Source: Shewanella intestini
Lineage (GTDB): Bacteria > Pseudomonadota > Gammaproteobacteria > Enterobacterales > Shewanellaceae
DNA length: 64,000 bases
Reading direction: 5' to 3'
Assembly (NCBI RefSeq): GCF_018221465.1
Contig: NZ_JAAIKR010000014.1
Span: forward strand, 1-64,000
Shown: positions 25,175 through 34,762 of the stretch, piece after piece
How positions within the stretch are numbered: position 1 is the first letter of the stretch
Layout: every line of letters starts with the position of its first letter
Notes under the pieces: generated by a model
What the model saw: the letters and a program-made list of their open reading frames with translations, nothing else
The model's database searches: none
Told to the model about the DNA's origin: nothing
Made by a program: the position numbers and the translations under genes

Positions 25175-28153
25175 ATGTCTTATCAAGTGTTAGCGCGTAA
25201 ATGGCGTCCGGCCACCTTTGAACAAATGGTGGGTCAGTCACATGTACTGCTGGCGCTGACTAATGCCTTAACGCAGCAACGATTACATCATGCTTATCTT
25301 TTTACGGGGACTCGTGGGGTCGGCAAAACCAGTCTTGCTCGTTTATTTGCAAAAGGGCTTAACTGTGAGCAAGGGGTTAGTGCGAGTCCATGCGGCAAAT
25401 GTGCCAGCTGCGTCGAGATTGCCCAAGGTCGTTTTGTTGACTTAATTGAAGTTGATGCTGCGTCGCGCACCAAAGTAGATGATACTCGCGAACTGCTTGA
25501 TAACGTACAATATCGTCCAACTCGTGGCCGTTATAAAGTTTACCTTATCGATGAAGTGCATATGCTGTCTCGCAGCAGTTTTAATGCATTGCTCAAAACT
25601 TTAGAAGAACCGCCTGAGCATGTTAAATTCTTACTTGCCACTACCGATCCGCAAAAACTCCCCGTCACGGTACTTTCCCGCTGTTTGCAGTTTAATTTAA
25701 AAAGCCTAACCCAAACTGAAATTAGCCAACAATTGGATTTTGTGCTCAATCAAGAGCAAATTTCATTTGAGACACCGGCATTGAATTTACTTGCAAAAGC
25801 AGCAAATGGCAGTATGCGTGATGCGTTAAGCTTAACAGATCAAGCCATTGCTTTTAGCAGCGGCCAAGTTAGCCTTGAACAAGTGCAATCAATGCTTGGT
25901 AGCATTGATGAGCAACATGTTATTGCACTGCTAAATGCGTTGTGTGACGCCGAGGTCGGCCCATTATTGCAATGCGTTAATCGAATTTTAGCTTTTGGCG
26001 CAGAAGCCGATGAAGTGCTTCGCAGTTTACTGGAGCTGCTTCACCAAATTACCTTAACCCAATTTGCCCCAGCAGCGGCGCAGCAATCGTTATTTGCAGA
26101 GCAAATATTGGCATTTGCTAAGCAAGTTTCAGCCGAGCAAATTCAGCTTTATTATCAGCTATTACTTAATGGACGCAAAGACTTACCTCATGCTCCAGAC
26201 CCAAAATCTGGCTTAGAAATGGCGCTTTTACGTGCGGTTGCTTTTGTCCCTGAAAAAGTCACTCAACGCTGGGTGGTTGATACTGCAGCTAATGTTGATA
26301 TTAATGCAAAGTACTCTCAACAACAGCCAGAGCAAGCACCACCACCGCAAGAGGTCATTGATACTGGCCCAAAGCCCAGTAAATCGGTTGCTGAAACACG
26401 TTCTCAGCCTACACTAAATGAAACTTCTCAGCATTTACTCAGTGTTAGAGCTTCAGCTGTTGATGCGAACAAACAAGCTAAAAAGCCAGAACAGCATGCA
26501 GCGCAAGAAACACAAGATGAAAGCTTAGCTGCTGAACAAGCGATGTTGCTCAGTCAAGCTCAGTCGCTTGGGTTTGAAGAGCAAGTAGTCAATCAAGCAT
26601 TTTCTAAAGATGTGCCGAAAGAAGAAACGTTACCTCAAGTCGATGATCTAATCGCTGATACTGAAAATGCGTCAAAACTTGCTGTCACATCAAGTGTTTC
26701 GGTAAATAAACAACCTCACATTGCGGCTGACGCTAATGTGCAAGCGTTAACATTTGGCGTAACTGATAATATAGAAGCGCAATCACAAACATCTGACTTT
26801 ACGCTGGAAACATCGACTAAGTCTGATGATGTAAACACCCAAACTGTAAATGAAGATGCCTATTATATGGCAATGGCGGATATGGCATCACAATCATCTT
26901 TTGATGCAGAAAATTATGTGCCTTATCAAAGGGATGAAGCGATTACTGCACCGTTTGATAACCCGTCAGCGCCAGGGGAAAACTTTGCTGAGCAACCTGC
27001 GGCTGAGAATGAAAGCCCTGTTGTTGAAAGTACGCTGGCTCAAAGCTCTCTTGCTCAAAGTAGCAAGGAGCAGATCATCGAAGACAATGGGTCTGATTTA
27101 TCACAAGCAAACGAACACTTGCAAAATAATCAGCTATCTGAAGATTTTGATGATGACCTAGACGCCGTTTTGGCATGTCGAGATTCGTTAATGGCTGACA
27201 TTGATGCGTTAAATCTAGAAGACAATGCCGCAAAAGAGGCAGACACTAAAACAGTTGAGTTAAAAAAGCCTGCGATTAAACCTGCTGATGCCAGCAATGA
27301 TATCAAACCGAATATAAACCCTGATGTTGATGCTTCAATTGTTGATGAACCTCATCAACATCAGAGCAGTTTAACTACCAATAAGGTAATAAACGCTCAA
27401 CTTGGTGCTAAAAAAGCCCAAAGTGAAATGAGTAATGAGCTAGAGAGCCCGCAAACCCAAACGGGACAAGCGGATGACGATGGCCGCATGGCGACAATGA
27501 GCGCAAACGAGGCGCAAGCTGAGCAGTATGTTGATGAAAATGACAGACCGCCTTGGGTAAAACCTATCGCGCCGTTAGCGGATGCTCAACAAGCAATTGA
27601 GCATGAGTCAGATATATCCGTATTGAAGCAGACTGATGAGGCTAACCCCGTGTCAGATGTTCAGGCCACGACTGAATCTAGTGTCGATCAACTTCAAGCG
27701 TTAGGGCATGAAATCACTGGAGATAGCACTGACTTACAATGGTATCGGGTGATGAGCCAAGTAAAAGTGGGTGGGCGAGTAAGACAGCTTGGGGTCAATT
27801 CGGTGTGTGATAGTGTGACATCACCACTTAAACTCACTCTAAAGCCGAATCAGAAACATCTTGCTGCGCCAGTTGCTATTGAGCAGTTACAGGCCGCATT
27901 ATTTGATTATTTTGAAACCGAAATGCAGGTAGAAATTGAAATCGGTCTAAATAGACAACACGAAACACCACTTGAAATGAGAAAGCGTTTTCATCAAGAG
28001 TTAACGTCACAGGCGACTCATTCTTTAATGAGTGATGCCAATGTGCAATGGCTGACAAACAGATTGAGTGCAGAATTAAACCAAGACAGTGTGGTTTACC
28101 CCGCTGAAAAGTTGGCTCAAGTGGCTAATTTAATACCGGTATTAGATAACTAA
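25175..28153 (+). CDS. dnaX: DNA polymerase III subunit tau (gamma/tau), unusually long
   Basis: 992 residues versus about 640 in E. coli. The AAA+ clamp-loader core occupies roughly residues 1-370: GTRGVGKTSLAR Walker A, the zinc module C...CGKCASC, DEVHMLSRSSFNALLK and LLATTDPQKLPVTVLSRC. Residues about 370-850 form an acidic, Gln/Ala/Ser-rich low-complexity linker. The C-terminal polymerase-binding domain (from DLQWYRVMSQ) completes tau. An in-frame A AAA AAG at 27262-27268 could yield a shorter gamma-like product (see next entry). Confidence 0.95.
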   Translation: MSYQVLARKWRPATFEQMVGQSHVLLALTNALTQQRLHHAYLFTGTRGVGKTSLARLFAKGLNCEQGVSASPCGKCASCVEIAQGRFVDLIEVDAASRTKVDDTRELLDNVQYRPTRGRYKVYLIDEVHMLSRSSFNALLKTLEEPPEHVKFLLATTDPQKLPVTVLSRCLQFNLKSLTQTEISQQLDFVLNQEQISFETPALNLLAKAANGSMRDALSLTDQAIAFSSGQVSLEQVQSMLGSIDEQHVIALLNALCDAEVGPLLQCVNRILAFGAEADEVLRSLLELLHQITLTQFAPAAAQQSLFAEQILAFAKQVSAEQIQLYYQLLLNGRKDLPHAPDPKSGLEMALLRAVAFVPEKVTQRWVVDTAANVDINAKYSQQQPEQAPPPQEVIDTGPKPSKSVAETRSQPTLNETSQHLLSVRASAVDANKQAKKPEQHAAQETQDESLAAEQAMLLSQAQSLGFEEQVVNQAFSKDVPKEETLPQVDDLIADTENASKLAVTSSVSVNKQPHIAADANVQALTFGVTDNIEAQSQTSDFTLETSTKSDDVNTQTVNEDAYYMAMADMASQSSFDAENYVPYQRDEAITAPFDNPSAPGENFAEQPAAENESPVVESTLAQSSLAQSSKEQIIEDNGSDLSQANEHLQNNQLSEDFDDDLDAVLACRDSLMADIDALNLEDNAAKEADTKTVELKKPAIKPADASNDIKPNINPDVDASIVDEPHQHQSSLTTNKVINAQLGAKKAQSEMSNELESPQTQTGQADDDGRMATMSANEAQAEQYVDENDRPPWVKPIAPLADAQQAIEHESDISVLKQTDEANPVSDVQATTESSVDQLQALGHEITGDSTDLQWYRVMSQVKVGGRVRQLGVNSVCDSVTSPLKLTLKPNQKHLAAPVAIEQLQAALFDYFETEMQVEIEIGLNRQHETPLEMRKRFHQELTSQATHSLMSDANVQWLTNRLSAELNQDSVVYPAEKLAQVANLIPVLDN
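27262..27296 (+). promoter_or_regulatory. Possible programmed -1 frameshift signal in dnaX
   Basis: TTA AAA AAG in the reading frame gives the heptamer A AAA AAG used by E. coli dnaX. A -1 shift adds three codons and then meets TAA at 27277-27279. A small stem (TGCTG with CAGCA, 27283-27296) follows. The product would be about 701 residues, lacking the polymerase-binding domain. A strong upstream Shine-Dalgarno enhancer is not evident. Confidence 0.4.
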
Positions 28154-28309
28154 CGAATAAGTATCAAAAGGGGAATGGTGAACGTGAGTAAGCATCGGGT
28201 TGAACCTTTATCTCAAAATGCTAATACTAACGTTGCCATTCGATTTTTTTTCAGTAAGATGACTGCCATAAACAGCTTGCTGACAACTTAAGATTAAAGA
28301 GATTATATT

Positions 28310-28642
28310 ATGTTTGGTGGAAAAGGCGGCATGGGCAACTTGATGAAGCAAGCCCAAATGATGCAAGACAAAATGGCTAAGATGCAAGAAGAAATCGCGC
28401 GTACCGAAATGACTGGTGAAGCGGGTGCAGGTCTTGTAAAAGTTACAATGACAGGTGCGCACTCTGTTCGTAAAGTTGAGATTGATCCTAGCTTGATGGA
28501 AGACGACAAAGAAATGCTAGAAGATTTAATTGCAGCAGCATGTAATGATGCGGCACGCAGAATTGAAGAAAATCAAAAAGCGAAAATGGCTGAAGTTACC
28601 GGTGGTATGCAATTACCGCCAGGAATGAAAATGCCATTTTAG
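28310..28642 (+). CDS. ybaB: YbaB/EbfC nucleoid-associated protein
   Basis: 110 residues: glycine-rich [19 protein letters not shown], a helical segment, the strand region and a C-terminal PPGMKMPF. It is a small dimeric DNA-binding protein. It follows dnaX, as expected. recR, which usually comes next, is not present. Confidence 0.94.
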   Translation: MFGGKGGMGNLMKQAQMMQDKMAKMQEEIARTEMTGEAGAGLVKVTMTGAHSVRKVEIDPSLMEDDKEMLEDLIAAACNDAARRIEENQKAKMAEVTGGMQLPPGMKMPF

Positions 28643-28703
28643 GCTAAATTGTTCAGCGGATTAAAACAGTCATTAATGCTGTTTTCTGTTACGAACACAA
28701 CAT

Positions 28704-28735
28704 TTAAGCCTAAGCTTTTGCTTAGGCTTTTTTGT
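28704..28735 (+). terminator. Intrinsic terminator after ybaB
   Basis: AAGCCTAAGC, a 4-base loop, GCTTAGGCTT and a T run. Confidence 0.9.
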
Positions 28736-28768
28736 TAATATGATATGTAATATTCTTTTTTATAGAAT

Positions 28769-28796
28769 AAAGGCTAGCTCGTATGAGCTAGCCTTT
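28769..28796 (-). terminator. Terminator hairpin after tRNA-Pro
   Basis: A perfect 12-bp stem (AAAGGCTAGCTC with its complement) around a 4-base loop lies 7 bp past the tRNA 3' end, followed by a T-rich stretch on the reverse strand. Confidence 0.75.
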
Positions 28797-28802
28797 AGAA
28801 TT

Positions 28803-28879
28803 TGGTCGGTATGAGAGGATTTGAACCTCCGACCCCTGACACCCCATGACAGTGCGCTACCGGGCTGCGCTACATACCG
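28803..28879 (-). tRNA. tRNA-Pro(GGG)
   Basis: 77 bases including the encoded CCA. The 7-bp acceptor stem pairs CGGTATG with CATACCG. The D arm reads GCGC...GCGC. The anticodon loop ATGGGGT has anticodon GGG. The T arm is GGAGG TTCAAAT CCTCT. It closely matches the E. coli proL type. Confidence 0.96.
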
Positions 28880-29263
28880 TTGATAACATGAGTCAGTGAA
28901 CTCAATTTTTACGCGCAAGCTACCTTAACAAAGGCTTATTTTAAGGTAAAGGGTTAACGTGTAAATTAACAAGTAAGTGTTCGAATTATATACATTACTT
29001 GATATTTTATGCTTAATAATGACCGCAAAAATTACGTTTTTTAGCTTTGGTAGAAGCGGGGGAATGACTTTTTTATACCATGTTGTCGATTGTTATTTGT
29101 TGTTGTAAATGGTGAATGTTTACATCAATGTTCTTTTAATTGAATGTACTTCTAAGTGATTTGCTGATAATTATCAATAGTTCATTACTTTTATTACAAT
29201 AACCTATATTTATTGCTGGAAAGGTGGTTATATGGAATCAATAGTTTAAGTGGTAGGTAGTAA
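28880..29263. other. Gene-free stretch before the EAL gene
   Basis: About 380 AT-rich bases with no gene. It should hold the leftward tRNA promoter and the rightward EAL promoter. No specific site is recognised. Confidence 0.5.
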
Positions 29264-30763
29264 ATGAATAAGGTTAAGTACAGTCTCATTTTCATAACAG
29301 TATGTTTGTTGTGTACTGGGCTAGTCGACTTTATTGATCGCCAACTTGCCAGTTATATGATCACAAAAGATGCTAATTTACTGACTGAAAAATTTTCTCA
29401 TTTAATCACTCAAACGAGCGAAGATATTACGACTTTGCCTGAGTTAAATGATGTTGAGGATTGCAATGAAGCCTTAACGGAACAATTAAAAATGTCAGTG
29501 TTTAACGGTACTTTTATTCGTTGGATTGGCGTTGCTAAAAACATGAAAGTGTATTGTGAATCAAATCACTTTCCAAGAGAGATACACAAGCTGCTCAATC
29601 ATAAGATAAATGATCAACTTAGTTTGTCACTTATCAACCCCAATGACGACAGTCATGAATTGTTATTGATCCGTCACTTCGACAATATTGATTATGCCGT
29701 TAGTATTATGCCGATGCTGCCAGTGTATTTTCTTCCAGAAGGATGTAAAGACTGCCTCGAGTATTCTATTACTTTTAATTCAAACCCCGTGTTAAAGTTT
29801 GGCTTTGATAACTTTGAAAATGATCCGGTAATAACTAAAAATATTAAATATAAAAATCAGTATTTTAGTGCCAATTTTAGTTTGTCAGGCAATCAAGAAT
29901 TTTTCAATCAGTATCGCACTATTTCTATTGGGTTAGCGTTAGCTATCGGCTTAATTTTAGCGACCGTAATTACCTACTTATCGATATTATGGCATCGTTT
30001 TTCCATGTCATATGGCCAACAAATTCAGCGAGCAATTAACCATAAAGAGTTCATACCTTATTATCAGCCGATTATTGACTCTACGACAGACAAGCTCGTT
30101 GGTTGTGAGGTATTAATGCGCTGGAAGCGTCATCATGGTGAATTGGTACCGCCGGCTGAATATATACCATTAGTTGAGTCTACCGGACAAATTATTGAGA
30201 TGACCTTTGACATGGTCGATAAAATGGTGGCAGATATTAATCATGAAAAACAACTCAAAGTGCCTATTTTCTTTAGCATTAATATCGTTCCAGCTCATCT
30301 GCTAGATGATCAATTGTTGTTATTTTGCCAAGACTTAATCACCAATCATCGTTTAGGCCACCATCGACTTTCCTTAGAAATCACTGAGCGATTCCCAATT
30401 GCAGATTTAGACGTCGCCAGAGCCATGTTATTACGCTTTTTTGAGTTAGGTATAGATTTAAAACTCGATGATGCGGGAACCGGTTATGGCAGCTTTAGTT
30501 ATATTGAGAAACTAGGTGTTAGTACCATTAAGATTGATAAAATGTTTGTCGATACTATTGGAGTTAATAACAACTTTAAAGCTAAAACCATTGAAGCCAT
30601 TATTGCATTTTCACAAGAAAGTGGTTTACGTATGATTGCTGAGGGCGTTGAAACTCAAGCCCAAGTAGATTATTTAGCAGCAAAAAAGGTTAACTATATT
30701 CAAGGTTTCTTCTATTCAAAACCACTACCAGCAGAAGAATTTTTTGACCAATATGGTAATTGA
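29264..30763 (+). CDS. CSS-motif/EAL cyclic-di-GMP phosphodiesterase (499 aa)
   Basis: Membrane segments near residues 5-22 and 220-245 flank a periplasmic domain with cysteines of the CSS type (CESN near 73, CKDC near 163). The cytoplasmic EAL domain keeps the catalytic residues: EVLMRW, FSINIVPAHL, LEITER, LKLDDAGTGYGS, IKIDKMFV, AEGVET and QGFFYSKPLP. It should hydrolyse cyclic-di-GMP in response to a periplasmic redox or thiol cue, as known for the family. Confidence 0.9.
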   Translation: MNKVKYSLIFITVCLLCTGLVDFIDRQLASYMITKDANLLTEKFSHLITQTSEDITTLPELNDVEDCNEALTEQLKMSVFNGTFIRWIGVAKNMKVYCESNHFPREIHKLLNHKINDQLSLSLINPNDDSHELLLIRHFDNIDYAVSIMPMLPVYFLPEGCKDCLEYSITFNSNPVLKFGFDNFENDPVITKNIKYKNQYFSANFSLSGNQEFFNQYRTISIGLALAIGLILATVITYLSILWHRFSMSYGQQIQRAINHKEFIPYYQPIIDSTTDKLVGCEVLMRWKRHHGELVPPAEYIPLVESTGQIIEMTFDMVDKMVADINHEKQLKVPIFFSINIVPAHLLDDQLLLFCQDLITNHRLGHHRLSLEITERFPIADLDVARAMLLRFFELGIDLKLDDAGTGYGSFSYIEKLGVSTIKIDKMFVDTIGVNNNFKAKTIEAIIAFSQESGLRMIAEGVETQAQVDYLAAKKVNYIQGFFYSKPLPAEEFFDQYGN

Positions 30764-31214
30764 TAAGGGGTTATCGTTAATAGATAAACATCTTATGAAA
30801 CGGTGAGTTGATATGAATAAGATATGTTAACTCACCGCAAAGAACAGCCTATAGTTAATAAACTTCAATAAAGATGAGTTCGATTATTGGGGCAGTCGTC
30901 CACCTTTATGGATAACGCCTGCATACAATATTATAAACAGTTTATATTCCCCCAAAATTTTGCGACAGCTGTAAAGCTGTGTGGCGATTTAACTGTTTAT
31001 GCTAGCTGTATTCGCCTTTCTTTCTAGCCATGCTTTTGTGTCGTGCATTTGTATAACATGCTCATTTATCTCTAAGTGATACTATCAATATTGTACGTGT
31101 AGCATATGCAATTTTTTAATTGCAATGTGTCATTAAGCTTGAACGTGAATTTGAAATTTTCCGGATGCTGGCATTAAGTAACTGTTTAAAAACTAAAATT
31201 AGCTTGAGGTGAAA
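30764..31214. other. Gene-free stretch with a hairpin
   Basis: No gene is seen. An inverted repeat at 30801-30837 (CGGTGAGTT with AACTCACCG) lies 37 bp after the EAL gene, without a T run. It may mark a factor-dependent 3' end. Confidence 0.5.
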
Positions 31215-31252
31215 AAAAGGGTTAATGAGACAATGTCATTAACCCTTTTATA
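31215..31252 (-). terminator. Terminator after yejM
   Basis: A perfect 14-bp stem (31215-31228 with 31236-31249) around a 7-base loop, A-rich on one side and T-rich on the other, so it can work in both directions. Confidence 0.85.
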
Positions 31253-31315
31253 TTTACTTGATGAATAGCTTCTTATGACTAATCATTTAGTGAATCTAAT
31301 TAGTGAATGAAACCG

Positions 31316-33115
31316 CTAATTGTTATATAAGCGGCGTCCTTCACGCATCACTTGAATCAGTTCTGGTGCACTAATTTTCTTTTTCAATTTGGTATCAAAG
31401 GCTAAATTATAAATTTGATAATTGCCATGGCGGTCTAGAACCGTAGCCTCAGATGCTTGATAGATAGCAAATACCCGGCTATTGCCAATATAGACCCATT
31501 GTTCGTCATTTGGTTGAAATAGGGTTCTACCACTACTGTAGTCCGTTAACGGGTTGCTGCAGTTAAACGTGTGGCTTAATAGCGTAGGAACGACACCATA
31601 GTGGCTGGTGCGATAAGTTATTTTCTTCTTCGCAAGTCCATCTTCATGAATAATCAACGGCACTTTTACATTCGCAGGAGAGAAATCTCGGCGGACAACA
31701 TAGGTATCACTTGAAAATACTTGGCCATGAGTACCGGTGATCACCACCGTTGTTTGTGTCGATACTTGGCTCAATAACTGTTTGAGCTGTTGATCAATAA
31801 AATACAAAGATTGACGATATTGATTAAATAGCACTTTTTGAGCAGGCTTTAGACGAACTGGCGGTTGAACTGTTTCAATACCTAAAAAGCCTACAGGGGT
31901 ATCAAAGTCTCGTGGCGCTGAAAAATTAACCAATGCAAACCAGGGCTGAGTTTGTTGCTTATGCCATTGGCTAAAGCTTTTATTAATCAGAATATCGGTT
32001 TCAGCACTGCCGTTTTGGGTAGAAAGGGCTGAAACTGAAAAACCATTCAACATGCCAGATCCTAAGAGCAGCTGTTGATTTTCACTGGAAGTGAACATAT
32101 GGTTTTGGTAGTTTTTTTCTCGTAATAATGAGGTCAAAACTGGTTCTGTATGGTTAAAGTCCGCTCGGTCGATATAGCTTGATTGCAAGCCATATAATAA
32201 TGAAAACAAGCTTGTTTGATATTGAGTTCCGCCGGTATAGTGGTCAGTAAAGTGGGTATTATTATTTTGGTACTGACTTAAGAAGGGCATAGTTTTTGGC
32301 GTGACCATATCAGCTCGTAGGCTGTCGATAACGACCATTAATACATTATTTGGTTGAGTATCAACGTCACACTGCAACGGTTTTATTGGATAGGCTAGTT
32401 GGCTGTTTGTATGTGAACGTGTGACACCTACAGTGTCTTCTTCATTACTGTTTATGCCATGATTGGCCATAAATGATTTAGCCGTAGCGGGATATGACAC
32501 TGGATAGACATCGTCAAAACGAATAATGTCATTTACATTGGCTGCATCGGCCCAAATGTGTAATAAGTGGCTGCTAAAGAAGCAAATACCGACAAAAACA
32601 ACAACTTTATTACCCCATTGTTTTTTCTGCAGTTTTTCTATTCGTTTCCATAAAAAGTTAGCCGCGGTGAGTTCTAACACTAAAATAGCAATAGGGACTG
32701 AAATATAGGAGGTACTATGCAATAGCGTGCCTAAATCTTGCCAGGCTAAATCAAATGCAAAAGGGCTTAAATGAATGCCGTAATCATCATAAATTAAGGT
32801 GTCGAACAATAATGCATATAAACCAATTGATGCGACAACCGCAGTGTATCCACGCAATATTTTAGAATAAGGCAGTAGCAAGGTTATTGGGAAAATAAAT
32901 ACCAAATATACGATAAATGCTAAAAAGGTAAAGTGCCCAATGGTACTGATGCTGATATAAACCCATTCAATAATAGAATCAGGCCCGCCAACACTGCGAA
33001 TATATCGAACACCAATCAACATGGCCAAAAAACCATTAAAGAAGGCAAACCAATGCCCCCAATTAACTAAGCGAGAAATTTTATCTCGACTCATTTGTTT
33101 CTTGCGTTCGGCCAT
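31316..33115 (-). CDS. yejM: YejM/PbgA/LapC-type inner-membrane sulfatase-like protein
   Basis: 599 residues. Five membrane segments lie in the first 190 residues. A periplasmic alkaline-phosphatase-fold domain follows (NVLMVVIDSLRADMV at about 253, HFTDHYTGGTQYQTSLFSLLYGL, TVVITGTHGQ). In E. coli YejM senses lipopolysaccharide and controls LpxC breakdown through LapB. The threonine/aspartate sulfatase site is only partly kept, as in that family. It lies 38 bp after yejL. Confidence 0.92.
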   Translation of the reverse strand: MAERKKQMSRDKISRLVNWGHWFAFFNGFLAMLIGVRYIRSVGGPDSIIEWVYISISTIGHFTFLAFIVYLVFIFPITLLLPYSKILRGYTAVVASIGLYALLFDTLIYDDYGIHLSPFAFDLAWQDLGTLLHSTSYISVPIAILVLELTAANFLWKRIEKLQKKQWGNKVVVFVGICFFSSHLLHIWADAANVNDIIRFDDVYPVSYPATAKSFMANHGINSNEEDTVGVTRSHTNSQLAYPIKPLQCDVDTQPNNVLMVVIDSLRADMVTPKTMPFLSQYQNNNTHFTDHYTGGTQYQTSLFSLLYGLQSSYIDRADFNHTEPVLTSLLREKNYQNHMFTSSENQQLLLGSGMLNGFSVSALSTQNGSAETDILINKSFSQWHKQQTQPWFALVNFSAPRDFDTPVGFLGIETVQPPVRLKPAQKVLFNQYRQSLYFIDQQLKQLLSQVSTQTTVVITGTHGQVFSSDTYVVRRDFSPANVKVPLIIHEDGLAKKKITYRTSHYGVVPTLLSHTFNCSNPLTDYSSGRTLFQPNDEQWVYIGNSRVFAIYQASEATVLDRHGNYQIYNLAFDTKLKKKISAPELIQVMREGRRLYNN

Positions 33116-33153
33116 GCTTAAACCAGTTCCTGTTTAATCTAAATTTAAAATGT

Positions 33154-33369
33154 TTATTTACGTACAGATTGTTCTAGTGCTTTAGCAAATTGGCTTGCTA
33201 CTACGTCACGAGATTCTGCAGGGACTTTATTTTCAAGTAAGTGAGTTACACAGTTACCCAATGCCATTAAGCTTAGATCGGTTGGAGCTTTATGTTTAGC
33301 CAATACGGCTAATAACTCAGCAATTAAAGCTTCTACTTGAGTATTGGTGTATTTAGATTGGATTGCCAT
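33154..33369 (-). CDS. yejL: YejL (UPF0352) small protein
   Basis: 71 residues: QSKYTNTQVEALIAELL and HKAPTDLSLMALGNCVTHLL. Function is unknown. It is co-transcribed with yejM and divergent from yejK, the same arrangement as in E. coli. Confidence 0.93.
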   Translation of the reverse strand: MAIQSKYTNTQVEALIAELLAVLAKHKAPTDLSLMALGNCVTHLLENKVPAESRDVVASQFAKALEQSVRK

Positions 33370-33534
33370 AATCAGAAAAGTTCAAAAAAGAATGAATTAG
33401 TCGCATATAATAACGGATTTCAGCATTTATCGCCTTACTTTTATTGTATAAACAAACCGGTATTCAATTAAAGCCAGTGTCTGATATTATGTGCCATTCA
33501 ACATGACAGTTTAATGCTAGGAATCCACTTCGTT

Positions 33535-34563
33535 ATGACTATTACTACTGAACACGCCATTATCCATGAAATCGCCCAAGATGGTCAGGGACAAATGCGT
33601 TGCCGATTACGACCGCAACCGTTACTGAACCGTCAAGCGGTAGATACCATGCTTGATGAGCTGCATCAAAGTTATAGCAGTAAAGCGGGTAAAGGTTTTG
33701 GATTCTTTGGTACCCATACTGAAGACGGTGAAGCAAATGAGGCATTTTCTCAAGCATTAACTCAATATCGCAATGGTGACCTAGGGTTTGTTGAATTCAG
33801 CAGTAATGCCAGTCAATTATTGCAAGAAGAATTGTCAAAATACGATTTTAGTCAAGGTGGCTTTTTATTGCTGTCTTGTTATACCCATATGGCAAGTGAC
33901 TATTTATTTGTGGCGTTATTAAGTGCCAAGTCTTCAATGACCGTATTGGATGATATGGAGCTAAGTCAAAATAATCACCTTGATTTAAATAATATCCAAC
34001 TGGCTGCACGGATTGATTTAACTGAGTGGCAAGCAGATAAAGAGTCTCGAAAATACATTTCATTTATTCGTGGGCGTGCTGGACGTAAAGTTGCCGATTT
34101 CTTTCTTGATTTTATGGGCTGCGTTGAAGGGATAAATACTAAGGCACAAAATAAGTCTTTAATGCATGCGGTGGAAGACTTTGTTAGTAGCAGTGAATTA
34201 ACCAAAGATGAACGCCAAGAATGTCGCAATCGTGTGTTTGATTATTGCACTGAGCGTGCGAATGAAGGCACTGATATTGAAGTTAAAGATTTGGCCGATG
34301 AACTTGCCGATCAAGGTGCTGAATCTTTTTATGATTTCGCAGCCAATGGCCGTTATGAACTTGATGATGAATTTCCTGCTGATAAAGCCAGTTTACGCCA
34401 GTTGAAAAAGTTCTCGGGTACTGGTGGTGGTGTCACGTTAAGTTTTGATGGTGGACATTTAGGTGAGCGGGTTATATACGACCCTGTTTCAGATACTATT
34501 TTAATTAAAGGTGTGCCAGCCAACCTTAAAGATCAGCTAGACAGAAGAATGAAAGGTGAATAA
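33535..34563 (+). CDS. yejK: Nucleoid-associated protein YejK (NdpA)
   Basis: I start at ATG 33535 (342 residues, [16 protein letters not shown]) after AGGAAT, not the earlier ATG 33514. Family features are [56 protein letters not shown] and the C-terminal [18 protein letters not shown]. It is an abundant nucleoid protein of unclear precise role. Confidence 0.93.
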   Translation: MTITTEHAIIHEIAQDGQGQMRCRLRPQPLLNRQAVDTMLDELHQSYSSKAGKGFGFFGTHTEDGEANEAFSQALTQYRNGDLGFVEFSSNASQLLQEELSKYDFSQGGFLLLSCYTHMASDYLFVALLSAKSSMTVLDDMELSQNNHLDLNNIQLAARIDLTEWQADKESRKYISFIRGRAGRKVADFFLDFMGCVEGINTKAQNKSLMHAVEDFVSSSELTKDERQECRNRVFDYCTERANEGTDIEVKDLADELADQGAESFYDFAANGRYELDDEFPADKASLRQLKKFSGTGGGVTLSFDGGHLGERVIYDPVSDTILIKGVPANLKDQLDRRMKGE

Positions 34564-34580
34564 TTCATCTATTTTAAATA

Positions 34581-34607
34581 AAAGCGCCTAATTCGGCGCT
34601 TTTTTTC
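34581..34607 (+). terminator. Intrinsic terminator of yejK
   Basis: AAAGCGCC pairs with GGCGCTTT around a 6-base loop, followed by seven T. Confidence 0.9.
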
Positions 34608-34762
34608 TAAGTTAACTACTGTTTATGAGCATTTCATCAATAAAAATTAGTTTGTTTGATTGTTATTACATTTATCTATTTTATTTCTAATTTTTTTTAG
34701 TACACTATCGGCAAAATTTAGCAAGATTTAATGTTGGCTACATCACGCTGTTTGGGGGAGAC

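Noticed and set aside
26850-27161. 103-residue ORF inside dnaX
   Set aside because: It is an out-of-frame reading of the dnaX linker and not the -1 frameshift product, which ends after three codons.
30801-30837. Intrinsic terminator after the EAL gene
   Set aside because: The hairpin is clear but no T run follows, so it is noted as a hairpin rather than called a terminator.
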